A stretch of DNA of 64,000 bases from Molossus alvarezi (taxonomy: Eukaryota > Chordata > Mammalia > Chiroptera > Molossidae). The stretch covers positions 95,911,827-95,975,826 of the forward strand of contig CM073891.1 of assembly GCA_037176705.1 (NCBI GenBank), read 5' to 3'. Below are positions 1 through 10,743 of the stretch, in pieces (positions within the stretch are counted from its first letter, which is position 1; every line of letters starts with the position of its first letter). The notes beneath the pieces are model-generated. The model had not been told where the DNA came from, did not search any database, and saw nothing but the letters and a program-made list of their open reading frames with translations. Position numbers and translations under genes: made by a program.

Positions 1-270
1 CCCTGGCCGGTTTGACTCAGCGGTTAAAGCGTCCACCTGCAGTCCAGAGAGACCCGGGTTCAGTTCCCGCTAAGGGCATGTACCTCAGTTGCAGTTTGTC
101 CCCGGCCCTGGTTGGGTTGTGCGGGTGGCAACCACTCGATGTGTCCCTTTCACGTCGATGTTTCTCTCTCTCTCTCTCTTCCTCTCTCTCCCTCCCATTC
201 TATTTGAACAAAAAACAAATAAATGTCCTCGGGTGAGATTAAAAAATTAAAAACAAAACAAAAAACTAAA
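1..270 (+). mobile_element. VES-type SINE, full head, plus strand
   Basis: A tRNA-derived bat SINE. It starts at the window edge with CCCTGGCCGGTTTGACTCAG (A-box region), carries a B-box-like GGGTTCAGTTCCC, then a CT-rich stretch and the diagnostic 3' end TCCTCGGGTGAG followed by an A-rich tail. The left target-site duplication would lie outside the window. Confidence 0.85.
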
Positions 271-1194
271 CAAGCATTTTGGACCACAGGTGGTGTTACT
301 TCAAAGCCACCAAGGGGAACCGTGGGCTGTACAGACATGTTCAGAGTTGCTGGTGTTTCTGTAATTGGCCTGCCTTCATAATTCACTGCCTCTGCTTCAA
401 CATCGTGCAGTTCGTCCTTTGCACCAGCCCCTAAACTGACCATTTATAAAGAAACTGGTTTTCATTTTCATCATTATCTACCTTAAAGTGATGATCTTTG
501 TGAGCCTTTAGTTCACAACTGAAAAGATAGTTCTGGGACCTCAGAGGGGCTCATGTCCATGTCCATTGAATCTTACATAGGGTGGTAGCACACCCTCAGG
601 TGGGAGAGAAGGGGGACAAAGATAAAAACTACTTGTCTATAGAACAGAAACGCAGGACAGCATCACACCAGGGTCAACTGTGTTTACTTTTGTCTATTGT
701 TTTAAAAGGCCTAAGAAAGGATGAGATTTTTGACCTACAAGGTAGTTCAAATTTAATAAGAGTTCATTCAACAAGCATGTGAGGATAAGGGAATTTCAGA
801 TAGGGCACAAAGGTACCTAGTTTCAGATCTTTGCTCTGCCTCTTATTATTAGCTGTGACCTTGGCTTATTTACTTATCTATACTTCAGTTTTCTCAGTTA
901 TAAAATGGTGATAATAAAAGTACCTATCTCATAGGTTATTATAAGGATTAAATGAGATAATACACGCCAAACTACATAGTATTTGAATTGTAGAAAGTAT
1001 TCTATAAATGTAGGGTTTTTCTTATTGTTAATAAAGGCAATGGAGATGGGAAGTACCATGACAATTTAGGAGACTTAGAGAGTTAGATACAACATTTCTT
1101 CAGGATCCAAATCTAATATTAGTTTTGCATTGAACCTTCCCAGATCCCACAAGTGTTGAACTGTGTTTCCACAGCTCTTTGGTTGTTATTGTAA
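271..1194. other. Intron 1 sequence with a MIR
   Basis: Part of AHCYL2 intron 1; no exon was seen. A MIR SINE in plus orientation is recognisable at about 820-1010 from its phrases 'CTGTGACCTTGG', 'TATAAAATGGTGATAATAA' and 'GGATTAAATGAGATAATACA'. The rest is unclassified AT-rich sequence. Confidence 0.55.
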
Positions 1195-1480
1195 TCTCTG
1201 GTTGTATATTTTTAACATATACTGAATATTTCTATGTATTGGACATTATGCTAGGTGAACAATACAGATAAGGTTCATGCCCTCTGGAAGCTTGAATTCT
1301 AGAATGGGAAAACAAAAAGATAAATAAGTGATTTCAAATAGTGATAAGTAATTGAAGAAAGTAAGATAATGGGTTTAGAGTAATGGGGGCAGGGCCAGAT
1401 AGGATGATAGGGAAAGGCCTTGAAGAGGTGACATTTCAGTTGAGACCTGAAGGGTGAACTCCTTGGATTGTGTGTAACAC
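1195..1480 (-). repeat. L2-type LINE fragment, minus
   Basis: Reads as the reverse complement of an L2 3' region: an 'attgg/catt/atgctaggtgaac/aatacagat' block, then 'GGGAAAGGCCTTGAAGAGGTGACATTT'-like and 'TTGAGACCTGAA' phrases. It is heavily diverged, as expected for an ancient mammal-wide LINE2 copy. The assignment rests on consensus phrases only. Confidence 0.5.
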
Positions 1481-1713
1481 TTTTTATACCTCAGCTCTAC
1501 CCACTCAGAATCTTGATAGTGTTCTTGATCATTTCCTTCAGGTTACCTTAGGATGATGCTGAATTTAGTTTGTACACACATTCTGTATTTATTTATGTTT
1601 GGCTATAGCTCTTCTGCTTTCCCTCCCTCTCTCCACATGAGTGAGGTCTTGAGCTGATTTTTTTTTCTTAGTGAATGAATTTATTCTTTTCTTTTTAATG
1701 TAATTTAATTTAA

Positions 1714-1913
1714 AATTTTTTACTATTTTGGAGAGAGAGGGATGGAGAGAAATATTGATGTGAGAGAGACACATTAACTGGTTGCCTCCTGCATGACCCC
1801 CACCAGGGCCAAGGATGAACTGCAACCGAGGTACATACGCTTGACCGAATCAAACCTGCGACTCCTTGGTCCGTGGGCTGATGCTCTAACCACTGGGCAA
1901 AACCGGCCAGGGC
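1714..1913 (-). mobile_element. VES-type SINE, minus strand
   Basis: Read on the minus strand it begins GCCCTGGCCGGTTTTGCCCA and ends in GA/CT-rich sequence. A low-complexity TAATTTAATTTAA motif flanks both ends (about 1701-1713 and 1914-1926), a plausible duplication. A 45-bp piece of another SINE 3' end ('AATCCTCACCAGAGGATATTTTTCC') follows at about 1924-1968 without a head, so two insertions are superimposed here. Confidence 0.8.
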
Positions 1914-1968
1914 TAATTTAATTTAATTTTTAAATCCTCACCAGAGGATATTTTTCCATTGATTTTTA

Positions 1969-2475
1969 GATAAAGTAGATATTTTCAGTACCCTGATACT
2001 GTACAGTTATTACAGTATTATTGACTACATTCCCTATGCTGTACTTTACATCCCCATGACTATTTTGTAACTACCAATTTGTACTTTTCTGTTGTTGTTG
2101 TTGTTGTTGTTAATCCTCACCCTAGGATACTTTTTCATTGATTTTTAGATAGAGTGGAAGGGAGGGAGGGAGGAAGAGAGAGACAAAAAAACACTGATGT
2201 GAGAGAGACATCTATTGGTTGCCTCCCACAGGACCTGACCTGGGTGGGGATCGAACCTGCAACCCAGGTACATGCCCTTGATGGCAATTGAACCCACGAG
2301 CCTTCAGTCTGAGGGCTGATGCTCTAACTACTGAGCAAAACTGGCCAGGACCCAATTTGTACTTTTTAATCCCTTCACTTTATTACCTAATCCCTGAACA
2401 CCTCTCCCCTCTGGCTACCTACCATCAGTCTGTTCTCTGTATCTATGAATCTGTTTGAGCTGATATTTTAAAATC
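1969..2475 (-). mobile_element. L1 3'-UTR fragment, minus, split by a SINE
   Basis: The plus strand carries phrases of a reversed mammalian L1 3' end: 'ATTGACTACATTCCCTATGC', 'TGTACTTTACATCCCCATGAC', 'CTCTCCCCTCTGGC', 'TCTGTTCTCTGTATCTATGA'. The element is interrupted at 2089-2351 by a VES SINE and resumes immediately after it. 5' truncated, non-coding. Confidence 0.7.
2089..2351 (-). mobile_element. VES-type SINE nested in L1, minus
   Basis: A full-length minus-strand VES SINE with a (GTT)n-type tail. It is flanked by a perfect 15-bp duplication CCAATTTGTACTTTT at 2074-2088 and 2352-2366. Removing the SINE and one copy restores the L1 3'-UTR sequence, which proves the order of insertion. 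Confidence 0.92.
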
Positions 2476-4573
2476 TAGCAACACTTTTATTCTTTAACTG
2501 TTCATGTTTCATTTTGATACATGGGGTTTTATGAACAGAATAGTACCATCCCCTTGGGTATATGTACTTATCCTTTCTTCATTATGTTCTCTCAGTAAGT
2601 GATAAGTTTGAAGCAAACTTCATTATAAGCACTAGGGGTAGGTTAGCCACCATAATAGATGATCTAGGAATTCTAAACAATAGTCAATTCAGAGATTGTC
2701 TAAATATTAGTGACAAAAGTAAAAATTTTTACTGAAGAGAATCCAGTCCTCCCAAAGCTAGGTTGCAGCTGGAAAAAATGTCATGCTCTCTTTCTGCCAT
2801 GTGCTCAGTAACACAATGAGAATGTTCAAACCATTCTCTTCTAAGAGCTAACCTGTTCTGTCATCCCACAATCAGAATATCCTTGATAATTTTGGTGACT
2901 ACTTTAAGGAAATGATCCTCTGTTGCACTTGGTTAGTCAGAAAAAAAAAAGAACCAGTTTCTTGAGTTGAAGGGCTCATTGGAGGGGTTGTCAGAGTGAA
3001 CTTTCTGTAAAAGACTGGGCTCCCTGGATTCCACATTGAGGTGTGAAACAAGTTGAATAAAGTTGTTGATTATCAGAATTAAGAGCCAGTTCTCTGTCCA
3101 CATTACTTTGTGGCATAAATTCCATGGCAATGATCTCTTTCTGAATGCCCAGGCCCCCTATTTTTTCTTGATACTAAAGAAAAAAAAAAGGAAAGAAAAG
3201 CATAGCAGCTCAGAATCAACCGTTGGTTCTCTGGGCTTTCAGATTGCTTTGGCTGCGTTGTTTCTCTCTAGGGAATCCCACAGAGAAGGGTCACCTGGAT
3301 TTTTTTCTCTTCTTGTCAGGTACCTATCTGATTCAGAACTAAAGGAGATTCTTATTATTTTTAGAAGAACAACAGGCCCTGTTACTGCCTACTAATTATT
3401 TCAACAACATGTGTAACTCCTATGTAGATTCCTACCTCTAATCCTAAAGGTTTCTCTGTTCTGTTCTATTCAGTTTTTCGTCTGTGGTTTTTCTGGAACA
3501 ATTCAGGATGACTTTCATTTAAGTGGTAATTTGGGGTCACTTCATCTTTGTATTGAGCCAGTCTTCATGTTGTGTGACGCATTTTAAAGAGCTAATCTTG
3601 TTTCTCTTGAAAATATTTAGTTCCTTTTTCTTAACTGAAATGGCACCATAACACAGTTCAGAATCATTCTGTTGCATAAGACAAAATAAGGTAAATTATT
3701 GCAACTATAAATCTGAGGGAAATACAGATTTTATTATATTTACAAAATTTCTCAGATTCTTTAGGGTAGCTTCTTGTCTTCCATGAGTCAGAGAACTCTC
3801 AATATATTTGTTTCATCTTTTTCAGCATCTTCAAATATAAGATGGTACAGCTGTACGTTGAAAAAAATGGGTCTTCTGATCTTTTTAAAAGCAAACAATT
3901 CATCCTTAAATATAAAAATATTGTAAATAAAATGTATTTTAAAATATTATTAAATTCTAAAATAGCAACAATTTAAAAATTTTAAATTTAGAAAAGTTGA
4001 AAAAAGTTTTTTGAATATTATTTTGAAACAAATTAACAATGTGTACTTATTATTTATATGTCCACATAGACACAAAGCAGTCTTTGGGATTTAAAAGTAA
4101 CAATTTATTGGATGATAATGAAGTTACAGAGATATAGCAGTTATAACTGAAGACAGTTATAACTGAAGACAGACAATAGTTGCACGGTAGAAGTATTTAT
4201 ACCCTAATCCAGTATCCTTGGTAAATCTTAGAGAACACAAAAATACAGGCACACACATTCCATTAGCTAGCACAGTGATGACATCATCACACAGCATACA
4301 GCTCTGGGAAACTCCACTTTATACTCTTGAGAGAATGAAAAGTGAAAAAGACAAATGACAATTTAGGATTATTATGCAAATACTTTTGACTTTGAAACCC
4401 CTGAATTAAAAGAGGAAGGTAAAAAGAAGGAAATACCCACTGTTAATGGCAGGGGTAAAATTGAAGAGGCTTTTATGAGATACTCATTTACAGGTTAAAA
4501 AAAAAATTCATGTCTTACACAAAGCCTTTGTTAATCCCCAGACCTTCCACTGGTCTTTCAGCACTTCTTGCAG
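2476..4573. other. Intron 1, no gene seen
   Basis: AT-rich intronic sequence without a convincing exon. It contains a short tandem duplication (the 16-mer AGTTATAACTGAAGAC twice at about 4139-4170). No repeat family could be named with confidence across 2.5-4.5 kb. Confidence 0.4.
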
Positions 4574-4897
4574 CAGTGGTTCTCAAAGTATGGTCCCTGG
4601 ACTCCTGGGGGTCCCTGATACTTTTTACAGGGTCTGTGAAGTCAAAGCTATTTTCATAATATTAACAGGTTATTTTGCCTTTTCCACTGTTTTGACATTT
4701 GCACTAATGGTACATAAACAACGGTGGATAAAACTGGTAGCACCTTACCATGTTAAGGCTATGGCACTAAACTGTTAGTTGTCATTGTATTCTTCATTGC
4801 TGTGTACTTGCAGTTAAATTTTTTTCCAGTTTCACTTAGGAATGCCCTTGATGAAGCTATTAAAAGTATTAATTTTATTAAATATCAACCTTACATT
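4574..4897 (+). mobile_element. hAT-type DNA transposon fragment
   Basis: Starts with the hAT terminal motif CAGTGGTTCTCAAAG and continues with phrases of a known mammalian hAT element ('TGGTCCCTGGACTCC', 'TTTTCATAATATTAA', 'TTGACATTTGCACTAATGG', 'GTCATTGTATTCTTCA'). The right end is missing or hidden by the SINE that begins at 4898. Exact family (Charlie or Tip100 group) not determined. Confidence 0.6.
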
Positions 4898-5072
4898 GCC
4901 CTGCCGGTGTGGCTCAGTGGTTGAGTATTGACCTATGCACCAAGAAGTCACTGGTTTGATTCCCAGTCAGGGCATATGCTCAAGTTTTCAGACTTCATCC
5001 CCAGAAGGGGGCGTGCAGGAGGCAGCCAATCTATATTGATGCTTCTCTCTCATTGATGTTTCTGTCTCTCTT
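4898..5072 (+). mobile_element. VES-type SINE (GTGTGGCTCAGTGG subtype), plus
   Basis: Head GCCCTGCCGGTGTGGCTCAG, then the CACCAAGAAGTCAC...TTTGATTCCC B-box region and a CT-rich end. The 3' end runs directly into a 29-bp AT-rich tandem duplication. Confidence 0.85.
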
Positions 5073-5130
5073 AATATATGTATATATATTCTTACAGTAT
5101 AAATATATGTATATATATTCTTACAGTATA
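5073..5130. repeat. 29-bp perfect tandem duplication
   Basis: Positions 5073-5101 and 5102-5130 are identical 29-bp units that begin AATATATGTATATATATTC and end with CTTACAGTATA. They are placed right at the 3' end of a SINE, so slippage in its AT-rich tail is a likely origin. Confidence 0.9.
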
Positions 5131-5158
5131 ATTCTTTATTTTTAATGAAATGGGAAGT

Positions 5159-5680
5159 ACAGTTGGTACAACGGACCCTTAAATAACATAGATTTGAACT
5201 GCACAGATCCACTTATATGCAGATTTTTTCAGTAAATATAGTAAATGTATTTTCTCTTTCTTATGATTTTTTTTTTTTAAAAATATGTTTTTATTGATTT
5301 CAAAGAGAGGAAGGGAAAGGGAGAAAGATAGAAACATCTATGATAGAAACATCGATTGGCTGCCTCCTGCACACCCGCTACTGGGGATTGAGCGCAAAAA
5401 CCAGGCACGTGCTCTGATGGGGAATTGAACGGCGACCTCTGTTGAATGGGACAATGCTCAACCAGCTAGGCCACCGGCCAGGCTCTTATGATTTTCTTAA
5501 TAACATTTTCTTTTATCTAGTTTATGGTAAGAATACAGTATGTAATACATACAATATACAAAATGTGTTAATCGACTGTTTGTTATCTGTAGGCTATTAG
5601 TAGTTAAGTTTTGGGGGAGTCCAAAGTTATATGTGGATTTTTGGCACCCCTAACCCCCATGTTGTTCAAGGGTCAGCGGT
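5159..5680 (+). mobile_element. Tigger-like (Tc1/mariner) DNA transposon, split by a SINE
   Basis: Characteristic phrases of a mammalian Tigger MITE: 'GGACCCTTAAATAACATAG', 'TTTGAACTGCACAGATCCAC', 'TTCTTAATAACATTTTC', 'GTTAATCGACTGTTTG', 'TTAAGTTTTGGGGGAGTC' and 'TTGTTCAAGGGTCAGCGGTA'. The ends are inverted relatives of each other (CCCTTAAATAAC against GTTGTTCAAGGG). A SINE sits at 5271-5483. No transposase ORF remains. Confidence 0.7.
5271..5483 (-). mobile_element. VES-type SINE nested in Tigger, minus
   Basis: Minus-strand SINE with poly-T (tail) on the left and GCCTGGCCGGTGGCC head on the right. Perfect 12-bp duplication TCTTATGATTTT at 5259-5270 and 5484-5495. Excision restores the Tigger sequence. 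Confidence 0.9.
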
Positions 5681-6409
5681 ACACATAAAGCACTTATGTT
5701 GTATTCTGGAGTACGACGGATGTCTTGAGGGAAAGCACTCATGTTTTTGACTTGCAAACTGAGCTAGCCTCTTCTTTTTTTTCTTTCTTTCTTTTTGGGG
5801 GTGGACTCCACAAGCTGATGCATGTGGAGCTCCTAGCCCAATGTGTGACACCCAGGAGGGGCTGGGGACATGGGCAGGAATCCTGGGAGTGTTGCCAAGG
5901 GACAAGCCGCCCTACCTTATGTTAAGGGTGGTGCTGGGTGCCAGATACCCTTGGCCCCCTCCCTCCTTTGGGTCTCAGCTGAAGGGTCTAGTCCTGTGGC
6001 GAACCTTTCAGGCAGGGAGCCACCATTGCATCCCTAGGCCCCTGGCTTTACCCCTTGAAGCTGTCCTGATCCCTCATCATGTTATAATTATAACAAATGA
6101 TTAACTAATTGTTTGGGTAATTGTTAGAGTGATGTCTACAATGGAATCCGCTAGGCTGTGCAAGAGTCTCTGCTCTCAGCACACTGCACACTGACTGGCA
6201 AGCACAGCTGTTGTTGAATATTCATGAATGGGGTTTCCAGAGAACTTGCTGGCAAAGGCAGGGAGAGGGGGCTTAAATGAGAGAGGACCAACTCTGGGTG
6301 GAATCAGATAGTTCTGGGGGAATCACCCCAAGGATGAAAGGAAGAACTAGAATGTTCTGGAAGGGGCTGAGAATGGATAGAATTCTACCAATAAATAGTG
6401 ATGATTAAC
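5681..6409. other. Intron 1, no gene seen
   Basis: Moderately GC-rich intronic sequence around 5800-6060, with no splice-site-bounded exon that fits AHCYL2. No repeat family recognised. Confidence 0.35.
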
Positions 6410-6560
6410 TTCCCATCCCTTCTATCTGCCAGGCACTCAGCACAGACAAGTGTTACCTCATTTTAATGTTCACAACAACTCTTTGTGGAAAGGACTTCTA
6501 TGTTCCCATTTTACAGACAGAACAACCTAGGCACAAAGAAGTGAAGTTACTTGCTTAAAG
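6410..6560 (-). repeat. MIR, minus
   Basis: Contains reversed MIR phrases: 'CTGCCAGGCACTCAGCAC', 'CATTTTACAGACAGAACAACC', 'AGGCACAAAGAAGTGAAGTTACTTGC'-like. Ancient and diverged. Confidence 0.6.
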
Positions 6561-6903
6561 TGGCAGCTTTCTAATTGATCTTCCCTTCTTGCCTGTCCAT
6601 AAATTGGTTAGGTCACTCCCTTGCTTAAAATCCTTTAATGACATTCATTAGAATAAAATCCAAAATCTTTATCTTGGCTTATAAGGCCCTTCATGTTTGG
6701 GCCTTTCCCTGTCTTTGCAACCACGTTCTACCTTTCATTCATGAAATTCTTAACACACAAATGATCTTTTCATTCCTTAAACATGCCAATGTCTTTCTTA
6801 CATTGCAGTCTTTGCAATTACTATTTCCTTCCTTTCATATACTAAGCTCTTTCTCATCCTTCTGGTCCCAGCTCAGTTATTATCACCTTAAAAATGCGTT
6901 CCT
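6561..6903 (+). repeat. L2 3'-end fragment, plus
   Basis: L2-like wording: 'AGGTCACTCCCTTGCTTAAAATCC', 'AAAATCTTTATCTTGGC' and 'TATAAGGCCCTTCATG'. The 145-codon reading frame spanning it and the next SINE is chance coding, not a gene. Confidence 0.6.
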
Positions 6904-7135
6904 AGGGCATGTACGTTGGTTACAGTTTGTCCCCAGCCCTGGTTGGGTTGTGCAGGTGGCAGCCACTCGATGTGTCCCTTTCACAGCGATGTTTCTCTCT
7001 CTCTCTGTCTCTGGACCGCAGGCTGATGCTCTAACCACTGAGCAAAACCGGCCAAGGCTCTCCCACCCTATCTGAACAACAACAACAAAAAAATGGGGAA
7101 GTGTTCTCTGGTGAGGATAAAAATAAATAAATTCC
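6904..7135 (+). mobile_element. VES SINE with its head inverted inside the body
   Basis: The element starts at the mid-body motif AGGGCATGTACG and lacks its head at the 5' end. After the first CT stretch comes an inserted 51-bp block (about 7007-7057) that is the SINE head in inverted orientation (GTCTCTGGACCGCAGGCTGA ... AGCAAAACCGGCCAAGG). The normal 3' part CTCTCCCACCCTATCTGAAC and the TTCTCTGGTGAGGATAA end follow. So the head is present but flipped and displaced. Confidence 0.8.
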
Positions 7136-7143
7136 TTCCTAGC

Positions 7144-7585
7144 CCTGGCCAGTCTGGCTCAAGTTGCCAGTTCGATTCCCACTCAAGGTACAGGCCTGGT
7201 TGCAGGCTTGATCCCCAGTAGAGGTCGTGTAGGAGGAGGCAGCTGATTGATGTTTTTCAAATCGATGTTTCTCTCTCCCCGCTCCCTTCTTCTCTCTCTA
7301 AAAAATCAATAAAAACATATATATATTTTTATCCTCACCCGAGGACATTTTTTCAGTTTTTGTTCAGATAGAGTGGGAGGAAGAGAGAGAGAGACACATC
7401 GATTTGAAAGGGACACATCGAGAATGGCTGCCTCCTGCACGACCCAACCAGGGCCGAGGACAAACTGCAACCGAGGTACGTGCCCTTAGCGGGAACTGAA
7501 CCCAGGTCTCTCTGGACCGCAGGTCAATGCTCTAACTGCTGAGCTAAACTGGCCAGGGCTAAAAACATATTTTTAAAAATATGCT
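7144..7585 (+). mobile_element. VES-type SINE, plus, tail split by another SINE
   Basis: Head CCCTGGCCAGTCTGGCTCA, shortened middle, CT-rich end and tail AAAAAATCAATAAAAACATAT. The tail is broken at 7320 by a minus-strand SINE and continues at 7571. The body proper is 7144-7309. Confidence 0.8.
7321..7559 (-). mobile_element. VES-type SINE nested in a SINE tail, minus
   Basis: Full-length minus-strand VES: TATCCTCACCCGAGGACATT on the left, CTAAACTGGCCAGGGC on the right. The duplication TAAAAACATAT occurs at 7310-7320 and 7560-7570, placing the insertion in the tail of the SINE at 7144. Confidence 0.88.
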
Positions 7586-7747
7586 TCTTTGATCATTTTA
7601 TTGAAGGTAGTTTTTGTTTTGTTTTTTTACACTTTACTTGAGTTTCTTGGTCCTTTCCTTTATAGGACTTACCATACATTTAATTATTCCATCTTTTTTT
7701 ATTTAACTTATTTTTTTGTATATCTTCCTTATTAAAAAAAGCAAGTG

Positions 7748-8000
7748 GCCCTGGCCAGTTTTGCTCAGTGGTCAGAGCATCGGCCCGCAGACTGGAGAGT
7801 CCTGGGTTCGGTTCCTGCTAAGGGCACATACCTCAGTTGTGGTTTGTCCTTGGCTCTGGTTGGGGTTGTATGAATGTCGGCCAATCCATGCGTCTCTCTC
7901 ACATCAGTGTTTCACTCTCTCTCTTCCTGTCTCTCTCCCTCCTGCTCTATCTGAAGATGAATGCAAAAATGTCCTCGGGTGAGGATTAAAAAAAAAAAAA
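7748..8000 (+). mobile_element. VES-type SINE, first of a tandem pair, plus
   Basis: Full element from GCCCTGGCCAGTTTTGCTCA to TCCTCGGGTGAGGATTAAAA. The motif AAAAAAAGCAAG occurs before it, between it and the next SINE, and after the next SINE, so both used the same target. Confidence 0.9.
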
Positions 8001-8004
8001 GCAA

Positions 8005-8258
8005 GCCCTGGCCTGTTCGCTCAGTGGTTAGAGCATTGGCCTGCGGTCCAGAGAGAGACCCGGGTTCGGTTCCTGCTAAGGGCGCGTACCTCAGTTGCAG
8101 TTTGTCCTCTGCCCTGGTTGGTCGTGCGGGTGGCAGCCACTCTATGTATCCCTTTCGCGTTGATGTTTCTCTCTCTCTCCCCTCCTCTCTCTCCCTCCCG
8201 CTCTATCTGAACAAAAATGGAAAAGTGTCCTCGGGTGAGAATTTAAGAAAAAAAAAAA
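8005..8258 (+). mobile_element. VES-type SINE, second of a tandem pair, plus
   Basis: Full element, GCCCTGGCCTGTTCGCTCAG to TCCTCGGGTGAGAATTTAAG with an A-tail, followed by GCAAGTGAATAA. It shares the AAAAAAAGCAAG target repeat with its neighbour. Confidence 0.9.
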
Positions 8259-8401
8259 GCAAGTGAATAATTTTAGATATGTTGAGCTGGATGTACCCAT
8301 GAGAATATCTAGAGAAAAGAAATGTAGTAGGTCATTGTCCATTTAGAACTGAAGCTCAGAGAGGTATTAGATACAGAGTTTTTGAAGTTACCTGCACATT
8401 A

Positions 8402-9127
8402 CAGTAAAACTGTGATATAATGGACTAATTTGGGCATTAAAACCTAAAGTCCATTAAATAATAAAGTAGGTTTTCCTAATGCATATGTTAAAAAATTGAC
8501 AAATTAGTTAACCCGTTTTACTTATGTAGACTCATTTATGTAATTAAGTATGTATGAAAAGTTTAATTGCACACAAAAGTTTTCTATAGGTATTGCAGTG
8601 ATTGTAAATTTATACTGAATAGGTCTAATAGGTTCGTGCATTCACCCATCACCTCAAGTAAACAAACGAATGCACAAGGCTGGGGAGTAGCTTAGCGCAT
8701 GTGGGAACATCAGCCAGCATGCTTTAAAACTGCTGCAGAAAATCATGCTACACAACAACAGAACCAAAACCACTTACCTCGAGCAGTGCTGTGTGATCAT
8801 ATGTTGATTATTCACCAAACCTTGTTTACAAGTGGTGACTCTTGGATTTAATATGTAGACTTAAGTTGTAGATATGTAATATTTATGTCAGCAAAATTAC
8901 TAGTGTTTTTTCCAACATATGGCCTATTCACTAAAATTTGTTAAAAATTACGGTGAATGAATAACAAAAATATAACCTGTTACTTTAATTAGAAGCAAAT
9001 CTTGGTTAAAAGCATTTTTAAATTAACAGGTATTAATTTTCACATATGACATACAGACTGGAAATTCGGTCTGTTAAATTCATAGTCAGTTAAATAAAGC
9101 AAGGTCTGCAAAATGGAGGGTTTACTG
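8402..9127 (+). mobile_element. Tigger-like DNA transposon remnant
   Basis: The left end ACAGTAAAACTGTGATATAA and the right end, read in reverse (ACAGTAAACCCTCCATTTTG), are imperfect inverted copies. Stretches such as 'CGTGCATTCACCCATCACC' and 'GCACAAGGCTGGGGAGTAGC' may be eroded internal sequence. No intact frame. Superfamily assigned from terminal sequence only. Confidence 0.45.
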
Positions 9128-9750
9128 TGATAGTAAATGAAGTCATGGATATGGGAAAGAGAATGTCTTGTGTGAAGAGGAATCAAAGACTAGAATATTC
9201 AAGGGCTCCTATATTTAAGGGACCAGAAATAAAAATAAAAATAAAGCTACAAAGGAAACTAAGGTTGAAGGTATCCTGGAGATCAAAGAAAAGATGGGCA
9301 TAATGTTAGGAAAGGCAAAGGAAGAGAGTTTTTCAAGGAAAAAGGTATTAATAGTGTCAAAATCCTGAGAGGTAAAGTAAGTTGCAAAGTCTCCATTAGA
9401 TTTAGCAACAAAGACAGAGTGATTATGGCATAGTTTCAGTGGATTGCAGGAGGCAGACTATAGTAGATTGAGGAGGGAGTGGAAAGTATAGAATTGGGGA
9501 GGGGACATAGTGAGTTTAGAAAGCCAAGGAGTAAGAACAGAGAGCAGTAGCTGAAACGGGAAGGTAAAAATTTTATTTATTTTTTGGGATGGGAGATACC
9601 TGAACGTAGTCTGTGCTGATGGGAAGAAGTTGGTAGAGGGTGAAAGATTTGAAGAAACACGAGAGAGGGGATAATTGATAGGGAACAGTCCCTTAGAGGT
9701 AAGAGAGAATTTGATCTAGAGCACTGGTTGGAGGGATTAGATTTATATGG
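9128..9750. other. Intron 1, no gene seen
   Basis: Purine-rich intronic sequence without an exon or a nameable repeat. Confidence 0.35.
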
Positions 9751-10139
9751 TGTATTAGTCTACTCAAGCTGCCATAACAAAATATCACAGACTGGGTGGC
9801 TTAAACAACACAAATGTATTTTCTGGAGACTAGAAGTCCAAGATCAGGATTTATATCAGGGTTCATTTCTGGTGAGGCCTTTATTTCTGGTTTACAGTGG
9901 CTGCCTTCTCCCTGTGTCCTCACATTGCTTTTCCTCTGTATGCCACAGAGAGAATGCTTTCTGGTGTCTCTTTCTCTTCTTATAAAGATGATAATACAAT
10001 TTGATGAGCACTCCACTCTTAATGAATGATGTCATTAGCCTTAATTACTTTTCTATAGACCCTATTTCTAAGTGATAGTCACATTGGGAGTTAGGGCTTC
10101 AACATATGAATTTGGGGGGATACCATTCAGTCCATAACA
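9751..10139 (-). mobile_element. MLT1-type solo LTR (ERVL-MaLR), minus
   Basis: On the minus strand it starts TGTTATGGACTGAATGGTAT and ends GGCAGCTTGAGTAGACTAATACA-like, so it has LTR-style TG...CA ends. Other phrases fit MLT1A: 'TTCATATGTTGAAGCCCTAA', 'GTGAGGACACAGGGAGAAGG', 'TTAAGCCACCCAGTCTGTG'. An ancient solo LTR with no internal retroviral sequence. No clear 5-bp target duplication remains. Confidence 0.75.
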
Positions 10140-10731
10140 GAGAGGAAGAGAGTATCCTCTTCTATTAAAACAGGAGGGAGATAAGAGAAGATAGATATGG
10201 GTTAGGTTGAAAAAAATTTTTCCATCTAATGGTTTTCATTTTCTTCGTGAAAAGGGAGTACAAGCAATGTATTGAGTGTAAGGAACAGATGTTATAGTTG
10301 TGCATTTAAGAAGAGTAGAGAACATTTGACAGCTGATATGGAGATGGGAGAAAGGACTGAGTAGGGGAACATGGCAGAACTCCTAGGTTATATTGACCTA
10401 TCTGTGTGCCTGAGTGGTTTTCAGCAGCAGAGCATGACTGTTTGGTAGCAGTACTCTTGCACGTGTGAACATGACCTTTTAGAAATCTTCAATGTATAAG
10501 ACCTCTTGCAATCAGGGGTAGACTCACGTTAACACTACAATGTCAGCACTGCTTTAAGAAGATTGAATTCTCTTCCACATTCTTTGTCACTGCTAGACTT
10601 GTAGAAGATTTTGACTAGAGCATCTTTACCTTGTTGTAGAGAACAACACTTAGAAGTAAAATTGAGGTGATTTATGGACCTCAGGAGGTATTTACAAGCA
10701 TCTGTAGGAAAGAATTAGCTCATAACCTTTA
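10140..10731. other. Intron 1, no gene seen
   Basis: Unclassified intronic sequence. No exon, no named repeat. Confidence 0.35.
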
Positions 10732-10743
10732 AAAATCAGAGCA

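Noticed and set aside
6638..7075. 145-codon plus-strand frame
   Set aside because: Spans an L2 fragment and the rearranged SINE; no protein similarity recognised.
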